DNA from: Gemmiger sp. An120
Lineage (GTDB): Bacteria > Bacillota > Clostridia > Oscillospirales > Ruminococcaceae
Reading direction: 5' to 3'
NCBI RefSeq assembly: GCF_002160955.1
Contig: NZ_NFLN01000001.1
Location: forward strand, 310,001 to 374,000
Length of the DNA: 64,000 nt
The position numbers and the translations under genes were made by a program. Below the pieces are notes generated by a model, which had not been told where the DNA came from, made no database searches, and saw only the letters and a program-made list of their open reading frames with translations. Shown here in pieces: positions 51,821 through 60,736 of this stretch; within the stretch, counting starts at the first letter, position 1, and every line of letters begins with the position of its first letter.

Positions 51821-52396
51821 ATGACCGTGATCGTTGTTTCCTGTGTATTGGCCGTTTTGTTCCTGCTTGCCGCCTGGCTTGTGCACGGGACGCGCGGATT
51901 CCGCCTTACGCTTGGAATGTTTGCCGTTGCCGCGGTACTGGTTGCCGTGGATCAGCTGACCAAACTGTGGGCGGTTCAGGTGCTGCAGTATGTGGACAGC
52001 ATTCCGTTTATTCCCGGCGTTCTGGAATTCCGCTTTACCCTGAATGACGGGGCGGCTTTCAGCATGCTGGGCGGAAAACAAACCTTCCTGATTCTGTTTA
52101 CCAGCCTGGCGCTGCTGGCTCTGACCGCCTATCTGGTATTCCGGATGCCGGCCAGCCGTTTGGAGTACGCCGCTTGGACCCTGGTCCTGGCAGGCGGCAT
52201 CGGCAACCTGATCGACCGGGTGGCCAACGGCGCCGTGATGGATTTCTGGAACGTGCTGTTCATGAACTTTGCGATCTTCAATTTTGCGGATGTGCTGGTA
52301 ACAGTCGGGGTGTGCCTGCTGATCCTCTACCTGATTCAGGTGGAACTGCGGGAGCACCGCCGCAAAGCGGACGGAGACGGGTATGCAGCAGCTTGA
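51821..52396 (+). CDS. lspA: lipoprotein signal peptidase
   Basis: 191 residues, four membrane segments plus an extra N-terminal one (about 3-20), making it slightly longer than usual. Family motifs: DQLTKLWA, TLNDGAAFSML, GGIGNLIDRV with one catalytic Asp, and FNFADVLVTVG with the other. It cuts the signal peptide of lipid-modified prolipoproteins in the membrane. GAGGGAG precedes ATG 51821; the end overlaps rluD by 14 bp. Confidence 0.95.
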   Translation: MTVIVVSCVLAVLFLLAAWLVHGTRGFRLTLGMFAVAAVLVAVDQLTKLWAVQVLQYVDSIPFIPGVLEFRFTLNDGAAFSMLGGKQTFLILFTSLALLALTAYLVFRMPASRLEYAAWTLVLAGGIGNLIDRVANGAVMDFWNVLFMNFAIFNFADVLVTVGVCLLILYLIQVELREHRRKADGDGYAAA

Positions 52397-53312
52397 ATTT
52401 GTAGTGCCGCAGGAAGCTTGTGACCAGCGGCTGGACAGCTACCTGGCCGCTCAGGAGGAAACAGGCCTTTCCCGCAGTGCCTTGCAGCAGCTTGTCAAGG
52501 ACGGCAAGGTGCTGTGCAACGGAAAGCCGACGACCAAAAACGCCCGGCTGCGCCCGGGGCAGATCCTCACTTTGGAGATCCCGGACCCGCAGCCGGTGGA
52601 AGCCGTTGCCCAGAATATTCCGCTGGACATTGTGTACGAAGACGCGGATCTTTTGGTGGTCAACAAGCCCAAGGGCATGGTGGTGCATCCGGCCCCCGGC
52701 AATCCGGACGGAACCCTGGTGAATGCGCTGTTGTACCACTGCCGGGGAAGCCTGTCCGGCATTGGGGGCGAACTGCGCCCCGGTATTGTGCACCGGATCG
52801 ACAAGGACACCAGCGGCCTGCTGGTGGTGGCCAAAAACGACGCGGCGCACCAGGGCCTGGCCGCCCAGATGGCCGTACACAGCATCGAACGGGCCTACCA
52901 TGCGGTGGCCTACGGCGGTTTTCGCCAGGATGAGGGCTTTGTGGAAGCCCCGATCGGCCGCCACAAAACCGACCGGAAGAAAATGGCGATTGTACCGGAC
53001 GGCCGCTATGCCTATACGGCTTACCGGGTGGTGGACCGGTACCAGGGATTCACCCACCTGGAGTGCCGCCTGCGCACCGGCCGTACCCATCAGATCCGGG
53101 TGCATATGGCCAGCATCGGGCATCCTCTGGCGGGCGATCCGGTATACGGCCCCAAAGCGGTGATTACACGGCTGCAGGGGCAGTGCCTGCACGCAAAGGT
53201 GCTGGGATTTACCCATCCGATCACAGGGGAAACCATGCGGTTTGAAGTGCCGCTGCCGCCCTGGTTTACGGAATTTCTGCATTCTCTGGGAAGGAATACA
53301 AACGATGATTGA
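52383..53312 (+). CDS. rluD: RluD-like pseudouridine synthase
   Basis: 309 residues. S4 domain (about 15-70, SRSALQQLVKDGKVLCNGKP) and synthase domain with catalytic Asp in HRIDKDTSGLLVVAKN (about 140) and RTGRTHQIRVHM (about 230). The lspA-rluD pair with overlap is a standard Firmicutes arrangement (ylyB of B. subtilis). It modifies uridines in helix 69 of 23S rRNA in well-studied homologues; this target is inferred. Confidence 0.93.
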   Translation: MQQLEFVVPQEACDQRLDSYLAAQEETGLSRSALQQLVKDGKVLCNGKPTTKNARLRPGQILTLEIPDPQPVEAVAQNIPLDIVYEDADLLVVNKPKGMVVHPAPGNPDGTLVNALLYHCRGSLSGIGGELRPGIVHRIDKDTSGLLVVAKNDAAHQGLAAQMAVHSIERAYHAVAYGGFRQDEGFVEAPIGRHKTDRKKMAIVPDGRYAYTAYRVVDRYQGFTHLECRLRTGRTHQIRVHMASIGHPLAGDPVYGPKAVITRLQGQCLHAKVLGFTHPITGETMRFEVPLPPWFTEFLHSLGRNTNDD

Positions 53313-54126
53313 ACGCTTGGCGGATATCCTGGTAGTCAGCGATATGGACAATACACTGCTCACAGCAAAAAGCGGTATTCCGGCCTGTAACCGGGCAGCG
53401 ATTGATCTGTTCTGCTCCCTGGGGGGACGCTTTACGGTGGCCACGGGCCGGCCGCCGGAATCGGTGCGGGCGGCAATGGGCGCCCAGAAGCTGTCGGCGC
53501 CGGCGGTGTGCTGCGGCGGAGCTATCCTCTATGATTTTGAGCAGGAGCAGGCCGTGTACCGGCGCACCATGGAAACAGCCGGTGCGCGGCAGGCCATCCT
53601 GGATGTGATGGAGCATTTTCCCACCGTCGGCGTGGAGGTGCAGACCGGAAACGGCGAAATCCGCCTTCTGCGGGCCAACCGGTATACCCAGGCGCACCTG
53701 GCGGATGAGAAGCTGGGCTGCATCCTGCAGCCGCTGGACACACTGCCGGAAGACTGGCTCAAGGTGGTGTTTGCGGGGGAAAGCGCGCTACTGGAGCAGA
53801 TTGAAGCGTTTGCCGCGCAGAACAGCTATCCCGGCGTGTACTTTCTGCGCACCAATACCATCTATTATGAGATCATGCCGCAGGGGGTAAGCAAGGCATC
53901 CGGCCTGGAACGTCTGTGCGCCCGGCTGGCCCTGCCGATGGAAAACGTGATTTTTATCGGCGATTATTACAACGATCTTGACCTGATGCGGCTGGCCGGG
54001 CATTCGGTAGCGGTGGCAAATGCGCCGCGGGATGTACAGGCGCAGGCAGACGAAGTTACCATGAGCCGCTGTGCGGACGGCGGCGTAGGGGAGTATCTGT
54101 ATAAACTCGTCAAGCGTTATGTATAG
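53305..54126 (+). CDS. HAD-superfamily hydrolase, Cof/YidA type
   Basis: 273 residues from ATG 53305, overlapping rluD by 8 bp. Motif I is VSDMDNTLL (nucleophile Asp about 13), then TVATGRPPESV (motif II), and motif III/IV ENVIFIGDYYNDLDLMRLAGHSVAVANAP (about 214-242). The insertion is a C2B cap (about 80-190). Cytosolic phosphatases of this class act on sugar phosphates, nucleotides or FMN; the substrate cannot be told. Confidence 0.88.
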   Translation: MIERLADILVVSDMDNTLLTAKSGIPACNRAAIDLFCSLGGRFTVATGRPPESVRAAMGAQKLSAPAVCCGGAILYDFEQEQAVYRRTMETAGARQAILDVMEHFPTVGVEVQTGNGEIRLLRANRYTQAHLADEKLGCILQPLDTLPEDWLKVVFAGESALLEQIEAFAAQNSYPGVYFLRTNTIYYEIMPQGVSKASGLERLCARLALPMENVIFIGDYYNDLDLMRLAGHSVAVANAPRDVQAQADEVTMSRCADGGVGEYLYKLVKRYV

Positions 54127-54173
54127 AAATTGTCAAATGCAGCAAAAGTCCCTTTTCCTTTTGTGGTAAGGTG

Positions 54174-54182
54174 TGGTAAAAT
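54174..54182 (+). promoter_or_regulatory. extended -10 element before the comEA-like gene
   Basis: TGG followed by TAAAAT (54177-54182), about 22 bp before the ATG; the -35 is unclear. Confidence 0.35.
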
Positions 54183-54204
54183 CAGCATAAAGAGGCGATG
54201 CGCA

Positions 54205-54585
54205 ATGATGCGTCCGGATAAAGTCAGTGCCCGGCGGGATGCGGTCCGTCTGTTGCTGGCTACCCTGCTGGCTCTGCTGCTGACAGTGGGGGCGGCAGCG
54301 GCTGTCTTTCCGCCGCTTTGGTCAACGGATGGAAACCTTTCCGGCACACCTCCGGAACTGAATGATTCCATCCGGATCGATGTGAATCAGGCGGGGGTGC
54401 GGGAATTGTGCTGCCTGCCGGGGATTGGTCCTGCTTTGGCCAGAGAGATCATTTCCTACCGGGAGCAGCATGGTCCCTATCATTTCCTGCCGGAAATGTG
54501 GAACATTGAGGGCATTGATGCGCACACGATTCTCAGCTGGGGGAGCATGGCATATATTTCGGAACAGTATGCGGAGGGATTTTGA
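54205..54585 (+). CDS. membrane-anchored ComEA-like helix-hairpin-helix protein
   Basis: 126 residues from ATG 54205 (AGAGGCG upstream). One membrane segment (about 18-38) is followed by a single ComEA-type helix-hairpin-helix domain (about 62-122): IDVNQAGVRELCCLPGIGPALAREIISYREQHGPY. ComEA proteins bind incoming DNA outside the membrane during transformation, but are usually longer, with an SLBB part that is absent here. The stop TGA overlaps the ppk1 start. Confidence 0.8.
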   Translation: MMRPDKVSARRDAVRLLLATLLALLLTVGAAAAVFPPLWSTDGNLSGTPPELNDSIRIDVNQAGVRELCCLPGIGPALAREIISYREQHGPYHFLPEMWNIEGIDAHTILSWGSMAYISEQYAEGF

Positions 54586-56717
54586 TGGAACAGGATACCC
54601 TGTTTATAAATCGGGAATTAAGCTGGCTGGAGTTTAACCGCCGGGTTCTGGCGCTTTCCAAGGATAAGGAAGTGCCTCTGGCCGAGCAGCTTAAGTTTGC
54701 GGCAATTTACGGCAGCAACCTGGACGAATTTTTTATGGTGCGTGTCGGGTCGTTGCAGGATCAGCTTGCACTGGACGGGGATAAGGCGGATGCGGGCTCC
54801 CGCAATGCGGTTGCGGCGCAGCAGCTGAATGCCATCATGCCGGTGGTTGCGGAACTGCAGGGCCTGTGCGACAAATATGTAAATCAGCTGGAAGAGAATC
54901 TGCGGGAAAAAGGCTATAATAAGCTGAATTTTGACAAACTGACCAAGGAACAGGAACGCTTCTGGAAAAAATATTTTGAAGCGGAGCTGTTTCCGCTGCT
55001 TTCCCCGCAGATCATCGACCACCGGCATCCGTTTCCGTTTTTGCGCAACCAGGAGATCTATCTGGGCGTGACCCTGAAAAACAAAGGGGACAGCGAAGTT
55101 TCCTTTGGCATTATCCCGGTCAGCAGCCAGTTTGAACGGGTGCTGTATCTGCAGCAGGACGGCGTGACCTGGTATGCCCTGGTAGAGGAACTGATCGCCC
55201 ATTATGCGCCTATGGCTTTTGGCCGCTGGAGCGTGCAGAAAAAGTGCCTGTTCCGGGTAACCCGGAACGCCGACATCACCCCCGACGAGGGTCTGATGGA
55301 TCAGGACATCGACTACCGGGAGGTTATGACCGAACTGCTGAAAAAGCGGCGCAAGCTGGCAGCGGTGCGCATCCAGTTCTGGCCGGAGGCACCGCAGGAA
55401 ATCCAGCACTTTTTGTGCCAGAAACTGATCCTTTCCGGGAAACGCTGCTTTGTGCAGCAAAGCCCGCTGGATCTGAGCTGCCTGTTCCGTCTTGCCTCCC
55501 GCCTGGCGTCGGACGGTCACACGGAACTGTGCTATCCGGCTGCCCGGCCGATGCAGGCCCCGGCGGATTATAACCTGGAAGAACAGGTCCAGCACCGGGA
55601 CGTGCTGCTTTGCTATCCGTATCAGAGCATCCGCCCGTTTATCAAGATGCTGAAAAAAGCGGCCTACGATCCGGATGTGCTCTCCATCAAGATGACCCTG
55701 TACCGTGTGGCGCGGGAATCGCAGATCGTGCAGGCCCTGGTGGCGGCGGCGGAAAACGGCAAGGAAGTTGTGACCGTTGTGGAACTGCGCGCCCGTTTTG
55801 ACGAGCAGAACAACATCGACTGGTCCAAACAGCTGGAACAGGCCGGCTGCACCGTGATCTACGGCTTTGACAACTACAAGGTGCATTCCAAGCTGACCCT
55901 GATCACCCGCAAGAAGAACGGGAAGTTCCAGTATATTTCCCAGATCGGTACCGGAAACTACAACGAAAAAACCAGCGAACAGTATACCGATCTGTCCTTT
56001 ATAACCTCCAACCAGGAAATCGGGGAAGAGGTGGCCGCGGTCTTCAACAATCTGGCGGTAGAGCGTCTTACCCCGCAGGTTGAGAATCTGCTGGTGGCGC
56101 CGCTCTGCTTCAAGAGCGTGCTGATGCAGGAGATGGACCGGGAGATCCAGGCCGCCCGGGACGGCCATCCCGCCCGCATCCTGCTGAAGAACAACTCCAT
56201 CAACGACAAGGACATCATCCTGAAACTGTCGGAGGCCTCCTGCGCGGGCGTGCCGGTGGATATGATCGTGCGCGGCATCTGCTGCGTAAAGGCCGGGGTT
56301 CCGGGCCTGACGGAGAATCTACGGGTGCGCAGCATTGTGGGCCGCTATCTGGAACATTCCCGTATTTATGCCTTTGGCGTCGGCGAGGATGTGCGGGTGT
56401 ACATTGCCTCCGGCGATTTCCTTACCCGCAACACCCAGCGCCGGGTCGAGGTAGGCGTGCGTGTGCGGCAGCCGGATCTGGTGGCTCGTCTGCTGGAGAT
56501 CCTGCGGCTGGAACTGGAAGACAATGTGAACGCCCGGGAGATGCGCCCCAACGGAAAATATGTCCGGGTAAAACCGGCAGACGGGCAGGCCCGGATCGAC
56601 AGCCAGATGCTGCTGTATGATCTTTTCCGGGAGGATTTCCACGTTGCGCCGCCCGCTGCCGCGGCTCCCAAGCGCGTGGGCATTCTGGAGCGCCTGCGGA
56701 ATTTCTTCCGTGGCTGA
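54585..56717 (+). CDS. ppk1: polyphosphate kinase 1
   Basis: 710 residues from ATG 54585 (GGAGGGATTTTG upstream; a TTG just before it is possible). The N-terminus FINRELSWLEFNRRVL is diagnostic. The catalytic histidines are visible in NYKVHSKL (about 433, phosphorylated) and EHSRIYAFG (about 591), with GTGNYNEKTS between. It reversibly makes polyphosphate from ATP at the membrane. Reading is coupled to the comEA-like gene. Confidence 0.97.
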   Translation: MEQDTLFINRELSWLEFNRRVLALSKDKEVPLAEQLKFAAIYGSNLDEFFMVRVGSLQDQLALDGDKADAGSRNAVAAQQLNAIMPVVAELQGLCDKYVNQLEENLREKGYNKLNFDKLTKEQERFWKKYFEAELFPLLSPQIIDHRHPFPFLRNQEIYLGVTLKNKGDSEVSFGIIPVSSQFERVLYLQQDGVTWYALVEELIAHYAPMAFGRWSVQKKCLFRVTRNADITPDEGLMDQDIDYREVMTELLKKRRKLAAVRIQFWPEAPQEIQHFLCQKLILSGKRCFVQQSPLDLSCLFRLASRLASDGHTELCYPAARPMQAPADYNLEEQVQHRDVLLCYPYQSIRPFIKMLKKAAYDPDVLSIKMTLYRVARESQIVQALVAAAENGKEVVTVVELRARFDEQNNIDWSKQLEQAGCTVIYGFDNYKVHSKLTLITRKKNGKFQYISQIGTGNYNEKTSEQYTDLSFITSNQEIGEEVAAVFNNLAVERLTPQVENLLVAPLCFKSVLMQEMDREIQAARDGHPARILLKNNSINDKDIILKLSEASCAGVPVDMIVRGICCVKAGVPGLTENLRVRSIVGRYLEHSRIYAFGVGEDVRVYIASGDFLTRNTQRRVEVGVRVRQPDLVARLLEILRLELEDNVNAREMRPNGKYVRVKPADGQARIDSQMLLYDLFREDFHVAPPAAAAPKRVGILERLRNFFRG

Positions 56718-56734
56718 TCGCCTTTCAAAGATAC

Positions 56735-56795
56735 AGACGCGAGTTTCGGCTGCGAAGCAAGTTGGCTTTGCAGCGGGGATTCGCGTCTTTTTTTG
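56735..56795 (+). terminator. terminator after ppk1
   Basis: AGACGCGA (56735-56742) pairs with TCGCGTCT (56781-56788), with an inner GCTGC/GCAGC stem, ending in T7. Confidence 0.8.
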
Positions 56796-56849
56796 TGCCG
56801 TCTCCCATATACTGAAGACAAACGTCCAAGGCGAGGAGGGCAATGCCGC

Positions 56850-57674
56850 GTGTGGGAGAATGAAACGGAAAAGCAGCAGACAGCAGACAGACAGCCACGG
56901 CCGGAGTATCTCAAGCCTCCGCCCGCTCCGGTTTCCGACGGGCCGGACTATCTGCTGCGGGCACAGATCGCGATTTGTGTTGTTGTGGCCCTGCTGGTGT
57001 TTCTGATGCGGCAGCTGGGGATGCCGGCCTTTGAGACGGTCCGGCAGGACTATAACGAGGCAATGGAATCCGGGCAGCCCCCGGCCGCACAGGCGGCGGT
57101 GGAATTTGCCGGTGACCTGCTTGCCGGTTTGCAGGCCCGGACCCAGACTGCGCTGGAACAATGGAAACAACAGCTGGAAGCCGAGAAGGCGGCCGCAGCC
57201 TTTGCCGGGGCGGGCGGTCTGTTTCCGGTCAAGCAGGATTCCGTGCCGGAGGGCTACTCATTAAAGGACTGCCCGGTAGAGGGCGAACTGGAACAGCCGC
57301 TTGCCTGGTATACCGTCACCTCGGAATACGGGTGGCGCAAACACCCGCTGACCGGAAAGAAGGACTTTCACACCGGTATTGATCTGGCCAACGCGGAAGG
57401 GACACCTATCACGCCGGTGCGGCAGGGAATCGTGCTGAAAACCGCGACCAACTCCTCCTACGGCAACTATGTGCAGGTCATGCACAGCGATGGGCTGGTC
57501 AGTGTGTACTGCCATATGCAGTATGTGTTTGTGCGCGCAGGGGAGTGCGTGGAACCGGGTGAGTGCCTGGGCACGGTCGGCAGCACCGGCGTTTCCACCG
57601 GCCCGCATCTGCACCTTGAACTGATCAGCAACGGTATCCACTACGACCCGGCCGCCGCGCTGGGGGTGGAATGA
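56850..57674 (+). CDS. membrane-anchored M23 peptidase (SpoIVFA-like)
   Basis: 274 residues from GTG 56850 with GAGGAGG about 10 nt upstream. A proline-rich cytosolic N-terminus, one membrane segment (about 39-56), a helical stalk (about 75-115) and a LytM/M23 domain (about 155-270). The metal site residues HTGIDLA (H-x3-D) and HLHLEL (H-x-H) are intact, so it may be an active peptidoglycan endopeptidase. Position directly before an M50 protease, with a 4-bp overlap, and upstream of the radical SAM/DUF2344 and ribosomal genes matches the spoIVFA-spoIVFB locus of spore formers. Confidence 0.8.
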   Translation: MWENETEKQQTADRQPRPEYLKPPPAPVSDGPDYLLRAQIAICVVVALLVFLMRQLGMPAFETVRQDYNEAMESGQPPAAQAAVEFAGDLLAGLQARTQTALEQWKQQLEAEKAAAAFAGAGGLFPVKQDSVPEGYSLKDCPVEGELEQPLAWYTVTSEYGWRKHPLTGKKDFHTGIDLANAEGTPITPVRQGIVLKTATNSSYGNYVQVMHSDGLVSVYCHMQYVFVRAGECVEPGECLGTVGSTGVSTGPHLHLELISNGIHYDPAAALGVE

Positions 57675-58108
57675 ACCGCCTGCGTCAGGAACGGCCGCTG
57701 ATTTTTCTGGCCGTCCTGACCTTTTTGCTGCTGCGGGATTACAGCGGTCTGTACCGGATCAGCCTGCTGTGCTGTCTGCTGCACGAAAGCGGTCATCTGG
57801 CCGTTTATATGCTGTGCCAGAAAAAGCCGCCGCGCCTGCACTGTTCCCTGTGGGGGATCTGCCTGGAGTGGAACGAGGCGGAACTGGGGCTGCACGAGCG
57901 GTTCTGGCTGGCGGCCAGCGGCCCGGCTGCCAATCTGGTGCTTTTTGCGGCCTCCTGGCTGTGGATGCAGCACGAAGCCTCCTATTGGGGGTGGTGTTTT
58001 GCGGGCAGCAATCTGCTCACAGCCGGGTATAATCTGATCCCGATCCTGCCGCTGGACGGCGGCCAGATGCTTTCTGCCTGGCGGGAACAAAAAACTCTGA
58101 AAATGTAA
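57671..58108 (+). CDS. short M50 intramembrane metalloprotease (SpoIVFB-like)
   Basis: 145 residues, start overlapping the M23 gene (ATGA). The zinc site HESGH (about 38-42) lies in LLCCLLHESGHL and the second metal motif is LPLDGGQ (about 127-133), both as in site-2 proteases. At about half the length of SpoIVFB it lacks the CBS domain, so it is a minimal catalytic core. In spore formers SpoIVFA holds SpoIVFB inactive; here the pair may control an unknown membrane substrate. Confidence 0.8.
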   Translation: MNRLRQERPLIFLAVLTFLLLRDYSGLYRISLLCCLLHESGHLAVYMLCQKKPPRLHCSLWGICLEWNEAELGLHERFWLAASGPAANLVLFAASWLWMQHEASYWGWCFAGSNLLTAGYNLIPILPLDGGQMLSAWREQKTLKM

Positions 58109-58110
58109 AA

Positions 58111-58139
58111 TTGCATTTCCTCCCGGAATACGGTACAAT
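58111..58139 (+). promoter_or_regulatory. promoter of the radical SAM/DUF2344 genes
   Basis: TTGCAT (58111-58116), 17-bp spacer, TACAAT (58134-58139), about 35 bp before the start codon. Confidence 0.6.
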
Positions 58140-58173
58140 AAGAGCCGTATAAAACTATCTGCGGAGGAAAACC

Positions 58174-60045
58174 ATGTTTGACCCCAAACTGAAACAGGCG
58201 CTGGCACGGGTGCAGAAACCGGGCCGTTATACCGGCGGGGAGCCGGGCTGCGTATATAAAGATAAATCGCAGGTGGATCTGCGGTTTGCGTTCTGCTTCC
58301 CGGACACCTACGAGGTAGGCATGTCCTTCCTGGGCATGAAGATCCTGTATGAGCTGCTCAACCAGCACCCCAACTGGTGGTGTGAGCGGGCATTTATGCC
58401 CTGGCTGGATATGGTGCAGCAGCACCGGGAACTGGGCCTGCCCCTGTATACGCTGGAAAGCAAAGACCCGCTGACGGATTTCGACATTGTGGGCTTTACC
58501 CTCCAGTACGAGCTTTCCTATACCAATATCCTGGCCATGCTGGACCTGGCCGGTATTCCGTTCTATGCGGCAGACCGGGACGAAAGCTGGCCGCTGATCG
58601 TGGCGGGCGGTCCCTGTGTCTGCAACGCCGAGCCGATTGCGCCTTTCTTTGATATGATGATGCTGGGCGAGGGCGAGTGGCAGCTGCAGAAGGTCTGTGA
58701 AACGGTGGAACAGGCCAAAAAGGAAGGCTGGACCAAGCGCCGCCTGCTGGAACAGCTGGCCGGTATCCCCGGCTGCTATGTGCCGTCTTTCTACGACGTG
58801 ACCTACCAGCCGGATGGCCGTATTCAGTCCATCACGCCCAACTGTCCTCAGGCGCCCGCCAAGGTGACCAAGGTCATCCTGCAGGATATGGATTCCTATG
58901 CGCCGCCCACCCATTTTGTGGTACCTATGGTGGGGGCCATCCATGACCGGGCCCAGGTCGAGGTGCTGCGCGGCTGCGTGCGCGGCTGCCGGTTCTGCCA
59001 GGCAGGCTTTTTGTACCGGCCCATGCGCCAGCGCAGCGTGGGCATGCTCAACGAAGCGGCCCGCGACCTGTGCGCCAATACCGGTTACGAGGAGGTCAGC
59101 CTGACCAGCCTGTCCACCTCCGACCACAGCCAGCTGGAACAGCTGCTGGACGAGATGGACACCTGGACCCCGCAGGAACACGTTTCCATCTCGCTGCCCA
59201 GCCTGCGCATTGACAACTTCAGCGAAAGCCTGATCGAAAAGACCACCAAGGTTCGCAAGAGCGGTCTGACCTTTGCGCCGGAAGCCGGCACCCAGCGTCT
59301 GCGGGATGTAATCAATAAGAACATCACCTGGGACGAGATTGAAAAGAGCTGCAAGATTGCCTTCAAGGCGGGGTACAGTTCGGTGAAGCTGTACTTTATG
59401 ATGGGCCTGCCCACCGAGACCATGGAGGACATCGAAGGCATTGCCGAAACGGCCCAGCGGGTGGTGGATCTGTACTATTCCAATCCGGACAAGCCCAAGG
59501 GCAAGGGGGTGCAGGTGACCATCAGCGTGGCCTGCTTTGTGCCCAAACCCCATACGCCGTTCCAGTTTGTGCCTCAGGATACCAAGGAGCAGCTGGAGGC
59601 CAAGCAGCAGCATCTGCTGCACAGTGTGCACAGCCGCAAGATCCGGGTCAACTATCACGACAGCAGCACCAGCTTTCTGGAGGCCGTGTTCGCCAAAGGC
59701 GACCGCCGCCTGGCACCGGTGATCGAAGCCGCCTACCGGAAAGGCTGCTTCTTTGACGGCTGGGATGAGTGCTTCCGCTACGACGTGTGGCTGGAGACCT
59801 TCCGGGAGTTCGGCCTGGACACCGCGTTCTATGCCAATCGCACCATCGGGGAGGACGAAATCACCCCCTGGAGCCATATGGACTACGGCGTGAGCCACGC
59901 GTTCCTGGTGCACGAGTACCACAAGGCGCTGGCCGCGCAGACAACCCAGCCCTGCAACCGTCAGTGCAGCGGCTGCGGCGCAAATCATCTGTTGGGAGGA
60001 CCCTGCTTTGCATACGATACGGATTTGGTTCACGAAAACCGGTGA
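58174..60045 (+). CDS. B12-binding-domain radical SAM protein (TIGR03960 family)
   Basis: 623 residues, GGAGGAAA before ATG 58174. The N-terminal B12-binding-like fold (about 30-200) contains FCFPDTYEVGMSFLGMKILYELLN; the radical SAM motif CVRGCRFC (about 269-276) is in RGCVRGCRFCQAGF. The C-terminus ends with further cysteines CNRQCSGCG (about 594-602). The family always travels with a DUF2344 protein, as here, and commonly sits near ribosomal protein genes; a role in RNA or ribosome modification is suspected but not shown. Confidence 0.92.
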   Translation: MFDPKLKQALARVQKPGRYTGGEPGCVYKDKSQVDLRFAFCFPDTYEVGMSFLGMKILYELLNQHPNWWCERAFMPWLDMVQQHRELGLPLYTLESKDPLTDFDIVGFTLQYELSYTNILAMLDLAGIPFYAADRDESWPLIVAGGPCVCNAEPIAPFFDMMMLGEGEWQLQKVCETVEQAKKEGWTKRRLLEQLAGIPGCYVPSFYDVTYQPDGRIQSITPNCPQAPAKVTKVILQDMDSYAPPTHFVVPMVGAIHDRAQVEVLRGCVRGCRFCQAGFLYRPMRQRSVGMLNEAARDLCANTGYEEVSLTSLSTSDHSQLEQLLDEMDTWTPQEHVSISLPSLRIDNFSESLIEKTTKVRKSGLTFAPEAGTQRLRDVINKNITWDEIEKSCKIAFKAGYSSVKLYFMMGLPTETMEDIEGIAETAQRVVDLYYSNPDKPKGKGVQVTISVACFVPKPHTPFQFVPQDTKEQLEAKQQHLLHSVHSRKIRVNYHDSSTSFLEAVFAKGDRRLAPVIEAAYRKGCFFDGWDECFRYDVWLETFREFGLDTAFYANRTIGEDEITPWSHMDYGVSHAFLVHEYHKALAAQTTQPCNRQCSGCGANHLLGGPCFAYDTDLVHENR

Positions 60046-60652
60046 GGCATCCTACATCTCGCTGCTGGATCTGCAGCGGGTAATGGGGCGCGCACTCAAG
60101 CGCAGCGGATTGCCGGTCTGGTACACGCTGGGCTTCAACCCGCACATTTATATGACCTTTGCCTGCCCGCTGTCCCTGGGGCAGGAGAGCCTGGTGGAAA
60201 GCGTGGACGTAAAGACTGAGGAGAATAAGCCGGATTTTGCCGCCTGGCAGGCGGCCCTGGCGCCGGTCATGCCCACCGGCCTTGCGGTGGTGCGGGTGGA
60301 CTACGCCCGCATCAAGGCCGAGCAGATCGGTTCCGCGGTCTATACCATCACACTGCCCGCCCGGGCCGCCCAGGCGGTGGAAGAGTACAACCGGCTCACC
60401 GAGGCGGTCGTCATGAAAAAGAGCAAGCGGGGGGAGAAGCCCGTGGACCTGAAAGCCTACGTGTCGGCCCTGGAGCTGAAAACCGACGGCGAATCCGCCA
60501 GCTTTTCGGTAACGCTGCCCGCCAGCGAGACGCTGAATCTGAACCCGTCCCTGCTGCTGAAGTTCCTGCAGGAGCGGTCCGGCCTTCCGGCAGAGGAGTG
60601 CTCCATCCTGCGCACCGCGCTCCTGACCAAGGACGGCGAACCGTTCTGCTGA
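60008..60652 (+). CDS. DUF2344 / TIGR03936 radical SAM-associated protein
   Basis: 214 residues from TTG 60008, 38 bp inside the previous gene; GGGAGGA lies 8 nt upstream. The family N-terminus is clear: IRIWFTKTGEASYISLLDLQRVMGRALKRSGLPVWYTLGFNPH. It is sometimes fused to the radical SAM partner; here it is a separate, overlapping gene, so the two are surely made together. Function unknown. Confidence 0.9.
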   Translation: MHTIRIWFTKTGEASYISLLDLQRVMGRALKRSGLPVWYTLGFNPHIYMTFACPLSLGQESLVESVDVKTEENKPDFAAWQAALAPVMPTGLAVVRVDYARIKAEQIGSAVYTITLPARAAQAVEEYNRLTEAVVMKKSKRGEKPVDLKAYVSALELKTDGESASFSVTLPASETLNLNPSLLLKFLQERSGLPAEECSILRTALLTKDGEPFC

Positions 60653-60657
60653 CCATA

Positions 60658-60690
60658 CGGGCAAAAGGCCGGGAAAATGCCCGATTTTCT
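60658..60690 (+). terminator. terminator after the DUF2344 gene
   Basis: CGGGCA (60658-60663) pairs with TGCCCG (60678-60683), followed by ATTTTCT. Confidence 0.55.
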
Positions 60691-60701
60691 GCAAAAAACG
60701 C

Positions 60702-60730
60702 TTGCAATCCGGGCATCCTTATGCTATGAT
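60702..60730 (+). promoter_or_regulatory. promoter of rplS
   Basis: TTGCAA (60702-60707), 17-bp spacer, TGC then TATGAT (60725-60730). Confidence 0.65.
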
Positions 60731-60736
60731 ATTTAG

